Origin: an uncultured Oscillospiraceae bacterium
GTDB taxonomy: Bacteria > Bacillota > Clostridia > Oscillospirales > Oscillospiraceae
Length of the DNA: 64,000 bases
Direction of reading: 5' to 3'
NCBI GenBank assembly: GCA_947587025.1
Contig: CANPXW010000001.1
Coordinates: 33,846-97,845 of the forward strand
In this document: in pieces, positions 53,865 through 63,406 of the stretch
How the letters are laid out: every line of letters begins with the position of its first letter
Numbering within the stretch: position 1 is the stretch's first letter
Made by a program: the position numbers and the translations under genes
The notes under the pieces: model-generated
The model's input: the letters and a program-made list of their open reading frames with translations, nothing else
Database searches by the model: none
What the model was told of the DNA's origin: nothing

Positions 53865-56800
53865 TTGGACGAGATCAGTTTTTTGGAGATGTTTCCCTGC
53901 TGCGAGGGGGCCGAGAAGAGCTACGGCAATCTGCACGACGCGGTGGTGCAGCAGGCCACGGTGAACCGGGAGCGGATGGATATGACTGTCCGGGCCCGGT
54001 TTTCCGCCATGCCCGCGCCGGCACAGCTGTCCACGCTGGAGCGGCTGATCGCGGCGGAGTACGGCCTGCGCCAGGTCCATCTGGAGGCTGTCTGGCCCAC
54101 AGAGGAGCACAAAGCGCCCGCTAGATCGGCCGGCGGGGGAAAGGTGCTCATGGGCCGGGCCGTGCGGGGAAAGCCCACGCCCATGGTCAAGGTGGACGGG
54201 GAGAGCAAGTCCGTCACCGTCACCGGCAGGGTGTTTGCCGACGAGAGCCGCCCCATCCCCAAGCGGGGGGCGTGGCTGCTGCAGTTCGACATGACCGACG
54301 GCACCTCCAGCGTCCGGGTGTGCAAATACTTCCCCCAGGGCGAGGAAGGGGAAAAGTCCCTCTCCGGCAAGATCAAGCCGGGGATGCATCTGACCGTCAG
54401 CGGCGGCATGCGCTTCAACCCCCGGACCAGGGAGCTGGAGCTGGAGCCCCGGAGCATCCAGACGGCGGAGGCCCCCGAGGGCCGGCGGGATACGGCGGCG
54501 AAAAAGCGTGTGGAGCTGCATCTGCACACCCAGATGTCCACCATGGACGCGCTCACCGACCCGGCCGCCGCCGCCAAGCGGGCGGCCGCCTGGGGCATGC
54601 CGGCCATGGCCATCACCGACCACGGGGTGGCCCAGGCGTTCCCGGCCGCGTCCAAGGCCGCCAAGGACATCAAGATCATCTACGGCATGGAAGGATATTA
54701 TGTTAACGACGTAGATGAAGAGATCGCCGTCCGTGGGCCTGGCGACGGACCGGTGGACGGCGACTATGTGGCCTTTGATATTGAGACTACGGGGCTTTTC
54801 GACGGAAAGGACCGTATCATAGAGATCGGCGCGGTACTGTTCCATAACGGGGAAGCGGGGGAGCGGTTCAATGCTTATGTAAACCCAGAGATGCCCATCC
54901 CGCCCCACATCCAGCAGCTGACCGGCATCACCGACCGGGACGTGTTCGACGCCCCGTCGGAAGCGGAGGCCGTGGCGGCGTTTTTGGATTTTATAGGGGA
55001 CAGGCCCCTGTGCGCCCACAACGCGGATTTCGACGCAGGATTCATCGGCGTCGCCGCCCGGCGGATGGGCCGGGATTTTGCGCCGCTGACCATCGACACC
55101 CTGGCCCTGTCCCAGTCGCTGCTGCCGGACCTGAAGAAATTCAAGCTGGACATTGTATCCGAACGGCTGGGGCTGCCGGACTTCAACCATCACCGGGCCA
55201 GCGACGACGCGCTGGTGTGCGGGCGCATCCTGGCCAAGTTCGTCCCCATGCTGGCCGAGCGGGGCGCGCGGCGCCTGAGCCAGGTGGACGACGTCTGCCG
55301 CGAACTGCGGGAAAAGGCCAACCGCCACCCCCGTACCCGGCACATCTCCCTGCTGGTGAAGAACCGGAAGGGACTGAAAAACCTGTACGAGCTCATCTCC
55401 AAGAGCCACCTGGAGCACTTCCGGAAGGTGCCCATCATCCCCAAGAGCCTGCTGATGACCCACCGGGAGGGGCTCATCGTGGGCAGCGCCTGCGAGGCGG
55501 GGGAGCTGTACCAGGCGGTGAGCCGCAGCCGCAGCCGGGCCGAGCAGGAGCGCATCGGGTCGTTTTACGACTACTTCGAGATCATGCCCCTGGCCAACAA
55601 CGCCTTCATGCTGGACAACGGCATGGTGGACAGCGAGGAGAAGCTGCGGGACTTTAACCGGCGCATCGTGGAGCTGGGAGAGCGGCTGGGCAAGCCGGTG
55701 TGCGCCACGGGGGACGTGCACTTCATGGAGCCGGAGGACGAGATGCTCCGGCGCATCCTGAAAAACGTCCGGGGCTTCGGGGACGTGGACCGGCCCATGC
55801 CTCTATATTTCCGCACCACCGACGAGATGCTGGAGGAGTTCGCCTATCTGGGCGAGGAGAAGGCGTATGAGGTGGTGGTGACCAACACCAACCTTATCGC
55901 GGACATGGTGGAGGGGCAGGTGGACCTGCTGCCGGAGCACCATCTGTACCCGCCGGTGATAGAAAACTCCGCCGACCAGCTGAGCGACCTGGTGTACGGC
56001 AAGCTGCACCAGCTCTACGGCGAGCATCCGGAGAAGATCATCACCGACCGGGTGGACAGGGAGATGGACACCATCCTGGGCAGGCACTTCGACGTGATCT
56101 ATATGTCCGCCCAGAAGCTGGTGGCGGACTCCCTGGCCCACGGCTACCTGGTGGGCAGCCGGGGCAGCGTGGGCTCCAGCCTGGTGGCGTATCTGGCGGG
56201 CATCACCGAGGTGAACAGCCTGCCGGCCCACTACCTGTGCCCCAAGTGCTACCACACGGATTTTGAGGCCGGCCATGGCTATGGCTGCGGCGCGGACATG
56301 CCGGACGCGGTGTGCCCGGTGTGCGGCACGCCCATGCGCAAGGAGGGCTTCGACATCCCCTTCGAGACGTTTTTGGGCATCAAGGGCGACAAGGTGCCGG
56401 ACATCGACCTGAACTTCTCCGGCGAGTACCAGGCCAACGCCCATGCCTACACCAAGACCCTGTTCGGCGCGGACCACGTGTTCAAGGCCGGCACGGTGGG
56501 CACCATCGCCGACAAGATCGCTTTTGGCTATGTGAAGAAATACATCGAGGAGCGTGGCATAGAGCTGTCCGCGCCGGAGATGAACCGGCTGGCCATGGGC
56601 ATCGTGGGCGTCAAGCGCACCACCGGCCAGCACCCCGGCGGGCTGGTCATCATCCCCCAGGACATGGACGTGACCGACTTCTGCCCGGTGCAGCACCCGG
56701 CGGACGATACGGACACGGACATCGTCACCACCCATCTGGAATATCACTTCATGGAGGACTATCTGCTCAAGCTGGACGAGCTGGGCCACGATAACCCCAC

Positions 56801-57842
56801 CATGATAAACATGCTGGAGCGGCTGACCGGCACCGACGCCAAGCAGATACGCCTGGACGACAAGCAGACCATGAGCCTGTTCTCCTCGCCCAAGGCCCTG
56901 GGCGTGCCGGAGGACGACCCTATCATCGGCCAGACCGGCTCGCTGGGCATCCCGGAGTTCGGCACCAGCTTCACCCGCCAGATGCTGGTGGACACCAAGC
57001 CGGACAAGTTCGACATGCTGGTGCGCCTGTCGGGCTATTCCCACGGCACCGGCGTGTGGGTGGGCAACGCCCAGGACCTGATACGCTCCGGCACCGCCAC
57101 GGTGTCCCAGACCATCGGCGCCCGGGACGACATCATGATCTACCTGATGAGCGTGGGCATCGACGCCAACACCGCCTTCAAGAGCATGGAGAACGTGCGC
57201 AAGAAGAACAAGCAGCTCACCGACGAGCAGATCGCCGCCATGAAGAGCCACGGCGTGCCCCAGTGGTACATCGACTCCTGCAGCAAGATAGAATACCTGT
57301 TCCCCAAGGCCCACGCGGTGGCATACGTGCTGATGGCGTTCCGCATCGCCTGGTACAAGGTCCATTACCCGCTGGCGTTCTATTCCGCGCTGTTCTACCG
57401 CCGCAGCCGCAAGGACGGCTTTGACGCGGAAATGATGACCGGCGGCATCGCCCAGGTGCGGGCCAAGCTGGGCCAGATACGCTCCGACCCCAACGCCACA
57501 TCCAAGGAGGAGGACCTGGCCATCACGCTGGAGATGGTGTACGAGTTCTACATGCGCGGGTTCGACTTCGCCCCCATCGACCTTTACAAGTCCGACGCAT
57601 TCGAGTTCAAGCCGGAGGGGGACAAGCTGCTGCGGGTGCCCTTCGTGGCGGTGTCCGGCCTGGGCGACACGGCGGCGGCGGACCTGGACCGTGCCCGGCG
57701 GGAGAACCAGGATTTCGTGTCCGTGGAGGAACTGGCGGCGGCCTGCCCCAAGGTCAGCTCCGCCCACATCGAGGTGCTGCGCAAGCTGGGCGCCTTCGGT
57801 GACCTGCCGGAGACCAGCCAAATGACCCTTTTCGATTTTTAG
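53865..57842 (+). CDS. polC: DNA polymerase III PolC-type alpha subunit (TTG start)
   Basis: OB-fold, PHP VELHLHTQMSTMDALTDP split by exonuclease DYVAFDIETTGLFDGKDRIIEIGA; VGSRGSVGSSLVAYLAGITEVNSLPAHY; GDKVPDIDLNFSGEYQ. Confidence 0.96.
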   Translation: MDEISFLEMFPCCEGAEKSYGNLHDAVVQQATVNRERMDMTVRARFSAMPAPAQLSTLERLIAAEYGLRQVHLEAVWPTEEHKAPARSAGGGKVLMGRAVRGKPTPMVKVDGESKSVTVTGRVFADESRPIPKRGAWLLQFDMTDGTSSVRVCKYFPQGEEGEKSLSGKIKPGMHLTVSGGMRFNPRTRELELEPRSIQTAEAPEGRRDTAAKKRVELHLHTQMSTMDALTDPAAAAKRAAAWGMPAMAITDHGVAQAFPAASKAAKDIKIIYGMEGYYVNDVDEEIAVRGPGDGPVDGDYVAFDIETTGLFDGKDRIIEIGAVLFHNGEAGERFNAYVNPEMPIPPHIQQLTGITDRDVFDAPSEAEAVAAFLDFIGDRPLCAHNADFDAGFIGVAARRMGRDFAPLTIDTLALSQSLLPDLKKFKLDIVSERLGLPDFNHHRASDDALVCGRILAKFVPMLAERGARRLSQVDDVCRELREKANRHPRTRHISLLVKNRKGLKNLYELISKSHLEHFRKVPIIPKSLLMTHREGLIVGSACEAGELYQAVSRSRSRAEQERIGSFYDYFEIMPLANNAFMLDNGMVDSEEKLRDFNRRIVELGERLGKPVCATGDVHFMEPEDEMLRRILKNVRGFGDVDRPMPLYFRTTDEMLEEFAYLGEEKAYEVVVTNTNLIADMVEGQVDLLPEHHLYPPVIENSADQLSDLVYGKLHQLYGEHPEKIITDRVDREMDTILGRHFDVIYMSAQKLVADSLAHGYLVGSRGSVGSSLVAYLAGITEVNSLPAHYLCPKCYHTDFEAGHGYGCGADMPDAVCPVCGTPMRKEGFDIPFETFLGIKGDKVPDIDLNFSGEYQANAHAYTKTLFGADHVFKAGTVGTIADKIAFGYVKKYIEERGIELSAPEMNRLAMGIVGVKRTTGQHPGGLVIIPQDMDVTDFCPVQHPADDTDTDIVTTHLEYHFMEDYLLKLDELGHDNPTMINMLERLTGTDAKQIRLDDKQTMSLFSSPKALGVPEDDPIIGQTGSLGIPEFGTSFTRQMLVDTKPDKFDMLVRLSGYSHGTGVWVGNAQDLIRSGTATVSQTIGARDDIMIYLMSVGIDANTAFKSMENVRKKNKQLTDEQIAAMKSHGVPQWYIDSCSKIEYLFPKAHAVAYVLMAFRIAWYKVHYPLAFYSALFYRRSRKDGFDAEMMTGGIAQVRAKLGQIRSDPNATSKEEDLAITLEMVYEFYMRGFDFAPIDLYKSDAFEFKPEGDKLLRVPFVAVSGLGDTAAADLDRARRENQDFVSVEELAAACPKVSSAHIEVLRKLGAFGDLPETSQMTLFDF

Positions 57843-57843
57843 T

Positions 57844-57873
57844 CGTTTGAAAGGAGCAGGCTCCTTTCAAACG
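57844..57873 (+). terminator. 14-bp perfect hairpin directly after polC
   Basis: cgtttgaaaggagc-ag-gctcctttcaaacg. Confidence 0.7.
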
Positions 57874-57884
57874 AGAAGGCTGCG

Positions 57885-58022
57885 GCTCGCTGCAGCGCAA
57901 AGCGCACCCGTCCAACGGACGGGTGCGTTCACGTTTGCGAGCCGATAAGAATGATCTCCGAGGTACACGCCCCCGGAGATCATATCCAATTTTATTCGGC
58001 TCTGCGGAGCCGAACTCTGCGA
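57885..58022. repeat. Cluster of further inverted repeats between polC and nadE
   Basis: gcacccgtcc/ggacgggtgc nested in ggctcgc...gcgagcc; atgatctccg...cggagatcat; ttcggctc-tgcg-gagccgaa. Confidence 0.7.
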
Positions 58023-58028
58023 GGCTTC

Positions 58029-58757
58029 TTACCCCTTATATACTACCTGGGGCTGACGCTTGTGCTCGCTGATGCGGTGGAAGCGGTCGATGACGGCCTT
58101 GTCCTTTTCCGTGGCCTCGCCCTGGAGCAGGAACCGGTCGATGGCGGCGTAGGTCACGCCCATCTCCTTCTCGTCGGTCTGGCCCTCGAACAGCCCCGCC
58201 GACGGGGCCTTGGTGCGGATGGACATGGGCGCGTCCAGGTATGCCAGAAATTCGTATATCTCCGTCACCGTCAGGTCCGCGATGGGGTTGAGGTCATAGG
58301 CCCCGTCGCCCCACTTGGTGAAATAGCCCATGTAGGCCTCGCTGCGGTTGCCGGTGCCTGCCACCAGCCGGCCCTCGGCACCCGCGATGGCGTACAGCGT
58401 GGTCATGCGCAGCCGGGGGGCGATGTTGGCGACGGCGGAGGGGGACATATCCGTCACGCCCTCCAGGGCCTTCAGCTCCGCCTCCCGCACCGGGGTCAGG
58501 TCCACCAGCCGGGTCTCGATGCCGTACTGGGCGGCGACGGCTTTGCCGTCGGCCAGGTCGATGCTGAAGTTGCGCTGGGAGGCGCAGGGCATGAGCACGC
58601 CCACGGTGTTATCGCATGCGGCCTTGCATAGGATGCCCACCAGGGTGCAGTCCTTGCCGCCGGAGTTGCCGTACACGATGCCCTTCTGGCCGCTTTTGGC
58701 CAGCGTTTCCTTTATGAACGCCACCCGCTTTTCAAATTCCTCTTTGTAGTCTCTCAT
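58029..58757 (-). CDS. nadE: NH3-dependent NAD+ synthetase
   Basis: KGIVYGNSGGKDCTLVGILCKAA...GTGNRSEAYMGYFTKWGDGAYDLNPIADLTVTEIYEF. Confidence 0.93.
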   Translation of the reverse strand: MRDYKEEFEKRVAFIKETLAKSGQKGIVYGNSGGKDCTLVGILCKAACDNTVGVLMPCASQRNFSIDLADGKAVAAQYGIETRLVDLTPVREAELKALEGVTDMSPSAVANIAPRLRMTTLYAIAGAEGRLVAGTGNRSEAYMGYFTKWGDGAYDLNPIADLTVTEIYEFLAYLDAPMSIRTKAPSAGLFEGQTDEKEMGVTYAAIDRFLLQGEATEKDKAVIDRFHRISEHKRQPQVVYKG

Positions 58758-58808
58758 GATGCTTTCTCCTTGTATTGTAAGAGACCGCCGGACGGCGGCC
58801 TCCTGATT

Positions 58809-60083
58809 TTAACCCATGTAGATGTACTGGTCCCGGTCCGCGCCCACGGAGATGTAGGTGAACTTGCAGTTGACGACCTCCTCCAGGTAGCGGATGTAGG
58901 CCTGAGCGGCCTTGGGCAGATCGGAGAACTTCCGGCAGCCGGTGATGTCCCCGGAGAAGCCCTCCCGGTACTCATAGACGGGCTTGCACTTTTCCAGCAC
59001 CGGCTCCAGGGGGAACGAATCGATGCGCTCGCCTTCGTACTCGTAGGCCACGCACACGGGGATCTTCTCAAAGCCGGACAGCACGTCCAGCTTGGTCAGG
59101 GCCAGCTCCGTGGCGCCCTGCATCTGCACGCCGTAGCGGCTGGCCACCACGTCGAAGCCGCCCACGCGCCGAGGCCGGCCGGTAGCCGCGCCGTACTCGC
59201 CGCCGGCCTCCCGCAGCTCGTAGGCCTCGTCGCCGCTAAACTCGCACACGAAGGGACCGCCGCCCACTGCGGAGGAGTATGCCTTGGTGATGCCCACCAC
59301 GCTGTCCAGCTTCTTGGCCGGGATGCCCGCGCCGATGGGGGCGAAGGAGGCCAGGGTGCAGGAGGACGATGTATAGGGGAAGATGCCGAAGTCCAGGTCC
59401 CGCAACGCGCCCAGCTGGGCCTCCAGCAGGAGGGACTTTCCGCTGTCCACGGCGGCGGTCAGATACCCGGTGGTGTCGCAGATGCTCTCCACCAGCGGCC
59501 CGCCGTTCTTCATCAGCCAGTCGTACATCTCCGTGACGCTGATGGGCTCGTGGCCGTAGGCGTTGTGGACGGTCAGGTTCTTCCACTCCACGATGTCCGC
59601 CAGCCGGTCCTTGAGGACCTCGGGGAACAGCAGATCGCCCATGCGCACGGACTTGCGCATGTACTTATCAGAGTACACCGGGCCGATGCCCCGGCGGGTG
59701 GAGCCCTGCTTTTTCGCCCCCATCCGGTCCTCCTCCAGCCCGTCCAGCAGGGGGTGGAAGGGCATGCACACCGTGGCCCGGTCGCTTATTTTGAGATTCT
59801 CCGGGCCGATCTGGACGCCCTTTTCCCGCAGCCGGCCGATCTCCCCGGCCAGGTGGCCCAGGTCGATGACCATGCCGGGACCCATGACGTTGACGGTCTC
59901 GGGCCGCAGGATGCCGGAGGGCAGCAGGTTCAGGATGAACTTGCCCCGCTCGTTCACCACCGTGTGGCCGGCGTTGTTGCCTCCCTGATAGCGGGAGACG
60001 ATGTCGTACTGGCTGCTGAGCAGGTCCACCATGCGGCCCTTGCCCTCGTCGCCCCAGTTGATGCCCACGACTGCTGTGATCAT
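58809..60083 (-). CDS. purA: Adenylosuccinate synthetase
   Basis: VVGINWGDEGKGRMVDLLSSQYDIVSRYQGGNNAGHTV...GSTRRGIGPVYSDK. Confidence 0.97.
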   Translation of the reverse strand: MITAVVGINWGDEGKGRMVDLLSSQYDIVSRYQGGNNAGHTVVNERGKFILNLLPSGILRPETVNVMGPGMVIDLGHLAGEIGRLREKGVQIGPENLKISDRATVCMPFHPLLDGLEEDRMGAKKQGSTRRGIGPVYSDKYMRKSVRMGDLLFPEVLKDRLADIVEWKNLTVHNAYGHEPISVTEMYDWLMKNGGPLVESICDTTGYLTAAVDSGKSLLLEAQLGALRDLDFGIFPYTSSSCTLASFAPIGAGIPAKKLDSVVGITKAYSSAVGGGPFVCEFSGDEAYELREAGGEYGAATGRPRRVGGFDVVASRYGVQMQGATELALTKLDVLSGFEKIPVCVAYEYEGERIDSFPLEPVLEKCKPVYEYREGFSGDITGCRKFSDLPKAAQAYIRYLEEVVNCKFTYISVGADRDQYIYMG

Positions 60084-60116
60084 GTTGCTTTCTCCTTTAT
60101 CTTAATTGTGACGGTC

Positions 60117-61550
60117 TCAAACGTTGGTCTCCGCTTCCACGCCCAGCTCGCCGGCGTACTGCTCCAGCACGGGGCGCACGTGGACGGCCAGGAACGTCTC
60201 GGTCTGCTTCGGGGCCAGGCCCACGAATTTGGAGATGTCCAGCACCTTGTCAAGGTCGGCGCGGGTCAGGTGGAAGGCCGGGTCGGCCAGGAGCCGGTCC
60301 AGAAGGTCGTTCTCTCCGCCCTCCAGCTTCACCTTCACGGCGGCGGCCTGGGAGTGCTGGCGGATGGCCTCGTGCAGCTCCTGCCGGTCGCCGCCCAGGG
60401 TCACCGCGTGCATGAGGATGTTCTCCGTGGCCATGAAGGGCAGCTCCTCCAGCAGGTGCTTTTCCATCACCTTGGGGTAGACGCGGCCGCCCCGTATCAC
60501 GTTGATGACGAGGGTCAGCGCCCCGTCGGTAGCCAGGAATGCCTCCGGCAGGGTGATGCGCCGGTTGGCCGAATCGTCCAGCGTCCGCTCCAGCCACTGG
60601 GCCGAGGCGGTGTCGGCGGTGTTGCGCACGGCGTTTATCACGTACCGGCTCAGGGAGCACACCCGCTCGCAGCGCATGGGATTGCGCTTGTAGGCCATGG
60701 CGGAGGAGCCCACCTGCTCGGCCTCGAAGGGCTCGTCGAACTCCTTCATGTGGGCCAGCAGCCGCAGGTCCTGGGCCATTTTATACATGCTCTGGGCGAT
60801 GCCGCCCAGCACGTTCAGCACGAAGGCGTCCACCTTCCGGGAGTAGGTCTGGCCGGACACGGGCATGCACGCGTCAAAGCCCATCTTCTTGGCGATGCGC
60901 GCCTCCAGCTCGGTCACCTTGTCCCCGTCGCCGCCGAACAGCTCCAGGAAGCTGGCCCCGGTGCCGGTGGTGCCCTTGCAGCCGAGAAGCTTCAAATGGC
61001 CCAGCTCGAATTCCAGCCGCTCCAGGTCCATCAGCAGGTCCTGGGTCCACAGGCAGGCCCGCTTGCCCACAGTGGTGGGCTGGGCGGCCTGGAAGTGGGT
61101 GTAGGCCAGGGTGGGCACGTCCTTGTTCTTTTCCGCAAAGTCACCCAGGGCCGCGATGGCGTTCACCAGCAGGGTGCGGATGCGCATCAGCGCCTGGCGC
61201 ATCTGGATGATGTCGGTATTGTCGCCCACATAGCAGCTGGTAGCCCCCAGGTGGATGATGCCCTTTGCGGAGGGGCATGCGTCGCCGTAGGTGCGGATGT
61301 GGGCCATCACGTCATGGCGCAGCCGCTTTTCGTACTCCGCCGCCTTGTCGTAGTCGATGTCGTCGATGTGGGCCCGCAGCTGGTCGATCTGCTCCTGGGT
61401 GATGCCAAGGCCCAGCTCCTTCTCGCTCTCGGCCAGGGCCACCCACAGCCTCCGCCAGGTGGAGAATTTGAAGTCGGGGGAGAAGATGTGCTGCATCTCG
61501 CGGGAGGCGTACCGGGCGCACAGGGGATTTTCGTAAATGTCTTTGCTCAT
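60117..61550 (-). CDS. purB: Adenylosuccinate lyase
   Basis: RYASREMQHIFSPDFKFSTWRRLWVALAESEKELGL...GSSAMAYKRNPMRCERVCSLSRY. Confidence 0.97.
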   Translation of the reverse strand: MSKDIYENPLCARYASREMQHIFSPDFKFSTWRRLWVALAESEKELGLGITQEQIDQLRAHIDDIDYDKAAEYEKRLRHDVMAHIRTYGDACPSAKGIIHLGATSCYVGDNTDIIQMRQALMRIRTLLVNAIAALGDFAEKNKDVPTLAYTHFQAAQPTTVGKRACLWTQDLLMDLERLEFELGHLKLLGCKGTTGTGASFLELFGGDGDKVTELEARIAKKMGFDACMPVSGQTYSRKVDAFVLNVLGGIAQSMYKMAQDLRLLAHMKEFDEPFEAEQVGSSAMAYKRNPMRCERVCSLSRYVINAVRNTADTASAQWLERTLDDSANRRITLPEAFLATDGALTLVINVIRGGRVYPKVMEKHLLEELPFMATENILMHAVTLGGDRQELHEAIRQHSQAAAVKVKLEGGENDLLDRLLADPAFHLTRADLDKVLDISKFVGLAPKQTETFLAVHVRPVLEQYAGELGVEAETNV

Positions 61551-61555
61551 ATCGT

Positions 61556-63394
61556 TCACTCCACGGTCACGGATTTGGCCAGGTTTTTGGGCTTGTCGAT
61601 GTCGCAGCCCCGCTGCAGGGCGATGTAGTAGGCGAACAGCTGCAGGGGCGCTACCCCCAGGTTGGGCTGCAGGGCCGGGTGGGTGTCGGGGATGGTCAGG
61701 GTGTGGGTGGCCAGCTGCTCCATCCTGGGACGGAAGCTCTCGGTGGTCAGGCCCACCACGTCCGCGCCCCGGCTCTTGACCTCCACGATGTTGGAGGCTG
61801 CCTTGTCGAACAGCTGCCCGTAGGTGGCCAGGGCCACCACCAGGGTGCCCGGCTCGATCAGGGAGATGGTGCCGTGCTTCAGCTCCCCGGCGGCGTAGGA
61901 CTCGGAGTGGATGTAGCTGATCTCCTTCAGCTTCAAAGAGCCCTCCAGCCCCAGGGCGTAGTCCAGGTTCCGGCCGATGTAGAAGATGCAGTCGTGGTTG
62001 AAATACTGGCTGGCCAGGTACTGGTATACGCCGGTGTCCGCCAGCACGGTCTCCAGCTTGGCCGGCAGCAGCGCCAGTTCCGCCGTTACGGCGGCGTAGT
62101 CCTCCGGGTCGGCCCGGCCCAGCTTTTCCGCCATCCACAGTCCGAACATGGTCAGCAGCACCAGCTGGGTGGAGTATGCCTTGGTGGTGGCCACGGCGAT
62201 CTCCGGCCCGGCCCAGGTGTACAGCACCCCGTCCGACTCCCGGGCGATGGAAGAGCCCACCACGTTGACGATGGCGAGGATGTATCCGCCCCGGGCCTTG
62301 GCCTCCCGCAGGGCGGCCATGGAGTCCAGGGTCTCCCCGGACTGGCTGATGACGATCACCAAGGACCGCTCATCCACCAGGGGGGAGCTGTAGCGGAATT
62401 CCGACGCAAGGCACACCTCTACCGGCAGGCGCAAAAACCGCTCCAGGTTATACTTGCCCAGCATGCCCACGTGGTAGGAGGAGCCGCAGGCCACCAGGAA
62501 GATGCGGTCGAAATCGCGCAGCCTGTCCTCCGGCAGCTCCAGCTCGTCAAAGACGAGCCGGCCGTCCCGCAGGCGGGGGGAGATGGTCTGACGCAGGGCC
62601 TCGGGCTGCTCCATGATCTCCTTGAACATGAAGTGGGCATAGCCGCCCTTTTCTGCGGCGGACACGTCCCACTCGATGGTGTGGCGCTGCTTCTCCACCG
62701 GCCGGCGGTACTGGTCGAAGACCTGCACGCCCGCACGGGTGAGCACGGCCACCTCGCCGTCCTCCATGTAGGATACCTGGCGGGTATGGGCGATGATGGC
62801 GGTGGCGTCGGAGGCGATGAAGCTCTCCCCGCCGCCGTAGCCGATGAGCAGCGGCGCGTCCTTGCGGGCGGCGATGAGCATGTCGGGCCGGTCGGCGCAC
62901 AGGATGCCCAGCGCGTAGGCCCCCTCCAGCCGCTCCAGCACCGCGTACACCGCGTCCAGCGGGTCGCTGTGGTCGGTGAAGCAGTACTCCAGCAGCTGGG
63001 CCACCACCTCCGAGTCCGTGTCGGAGCGGAAGCGCACGCCCTTGTGCAGGAGAAAATCCTTGATCTCGGCGTAATTTTCGATGATGCCGTTGTGGACGAT
63101 GGCCACCCGGCCGTTCTGGCTGACGTGGGGGTGGGAGTTGACGTCGTTGGGCTCGCCGTGGGTGGCCCAGCGGGTGTGGCCCAGACCTACGGTGCCCTCC
63201 AGGGGCGGGAGGCTGTCCAGCTTCTCCCGCAGGGCCTGCAGCCGGCCCTTGCATTTTTGTATCTGCAGCCCCTTGTCCGGGCTGACCACGGCCACGCCGG
63301 CCGAGTCATAGCCCCGGTATTCCAGATGCTCCAGCCCTTCCAGCAGGATGGGCGCGGCGGGGGCGTTTCCTGTGTATCCTACGATGCCGCACAT
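61556..63394 (-). CDS. glmS: Glutamine--fructose-6-phosphate aminotransferase
   Basis: MCGIVGYTGNAPAAPILLEGLEHLEYRGYDSAGVAV...ACGSSYHVGMLGKYNLE...NLAKSVTVE*. Confidence 0.98.
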   Translation of the reverse strand: MCGIVGYTGNAPAAPILLEGLEHLEYRGYDSAGVAVVSPDKGLQIQKCKGRLQALREKLDSLPPLEGTVGLGHTRWATHGEPNDVNSHPHVSQNGRVAIVHNGIIENYAEIKDFLLHKGVRFRSDTDSEVVAQLLEYCFTDHSDPLDAVYAVLERLEGAYALGILCADRPDMLIAARKDAPLLIGYGGGESFIASDATAIIAHTRQVSYMEDGEVAVLTRAGVQVFDQYRRPVEKQRHTIEWDVSAAEKGGYAHFMFKEIMEQPEALRQTISPRLRDGRLVFDELELPEDRLRDFDRIFLVACGSSYHVGMLGKYNLERFLRLPVEVCLASEFRYSSPLVDERSLVIVISQSGETLDSMAALREAKARGGYILAIVNVVGSSIARESDGVLYTWAGPEIAVATTKAYSTQLVLLTMFGLWMAEKLGRADPEDYAAVTAELALLPAKLETVLADTGVYQYLASQYFNHDCIFYIGRNLDYALGLEGSLKLKEISYIHSESYAAGELKHGTISLIEPGTLVVALATYGQLFDKAASNIVEVKSRGADVVGLTTESFRPRMEQLATHTLTIPDTHPALQPNLGVAPLQLFAYYIALQRGCDIDKPKNLAKSVTVE

Positions 63395-63406
63395 TGGACT
63401 GCTTGG

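Noticed and set aside
53682-57821. Long minus-strand ORFs (679 and 672 aa) opposite polC
   Set aside because: Antisense to PolC, which carries all expected catalytic motifs
58770-61628. 952-aa ORF on the plus strand opposite purA/purB
   Set aside because: Antisense to two well-supported genes; His/Gly/Val-rich composition typical of GC-rich antisense frames
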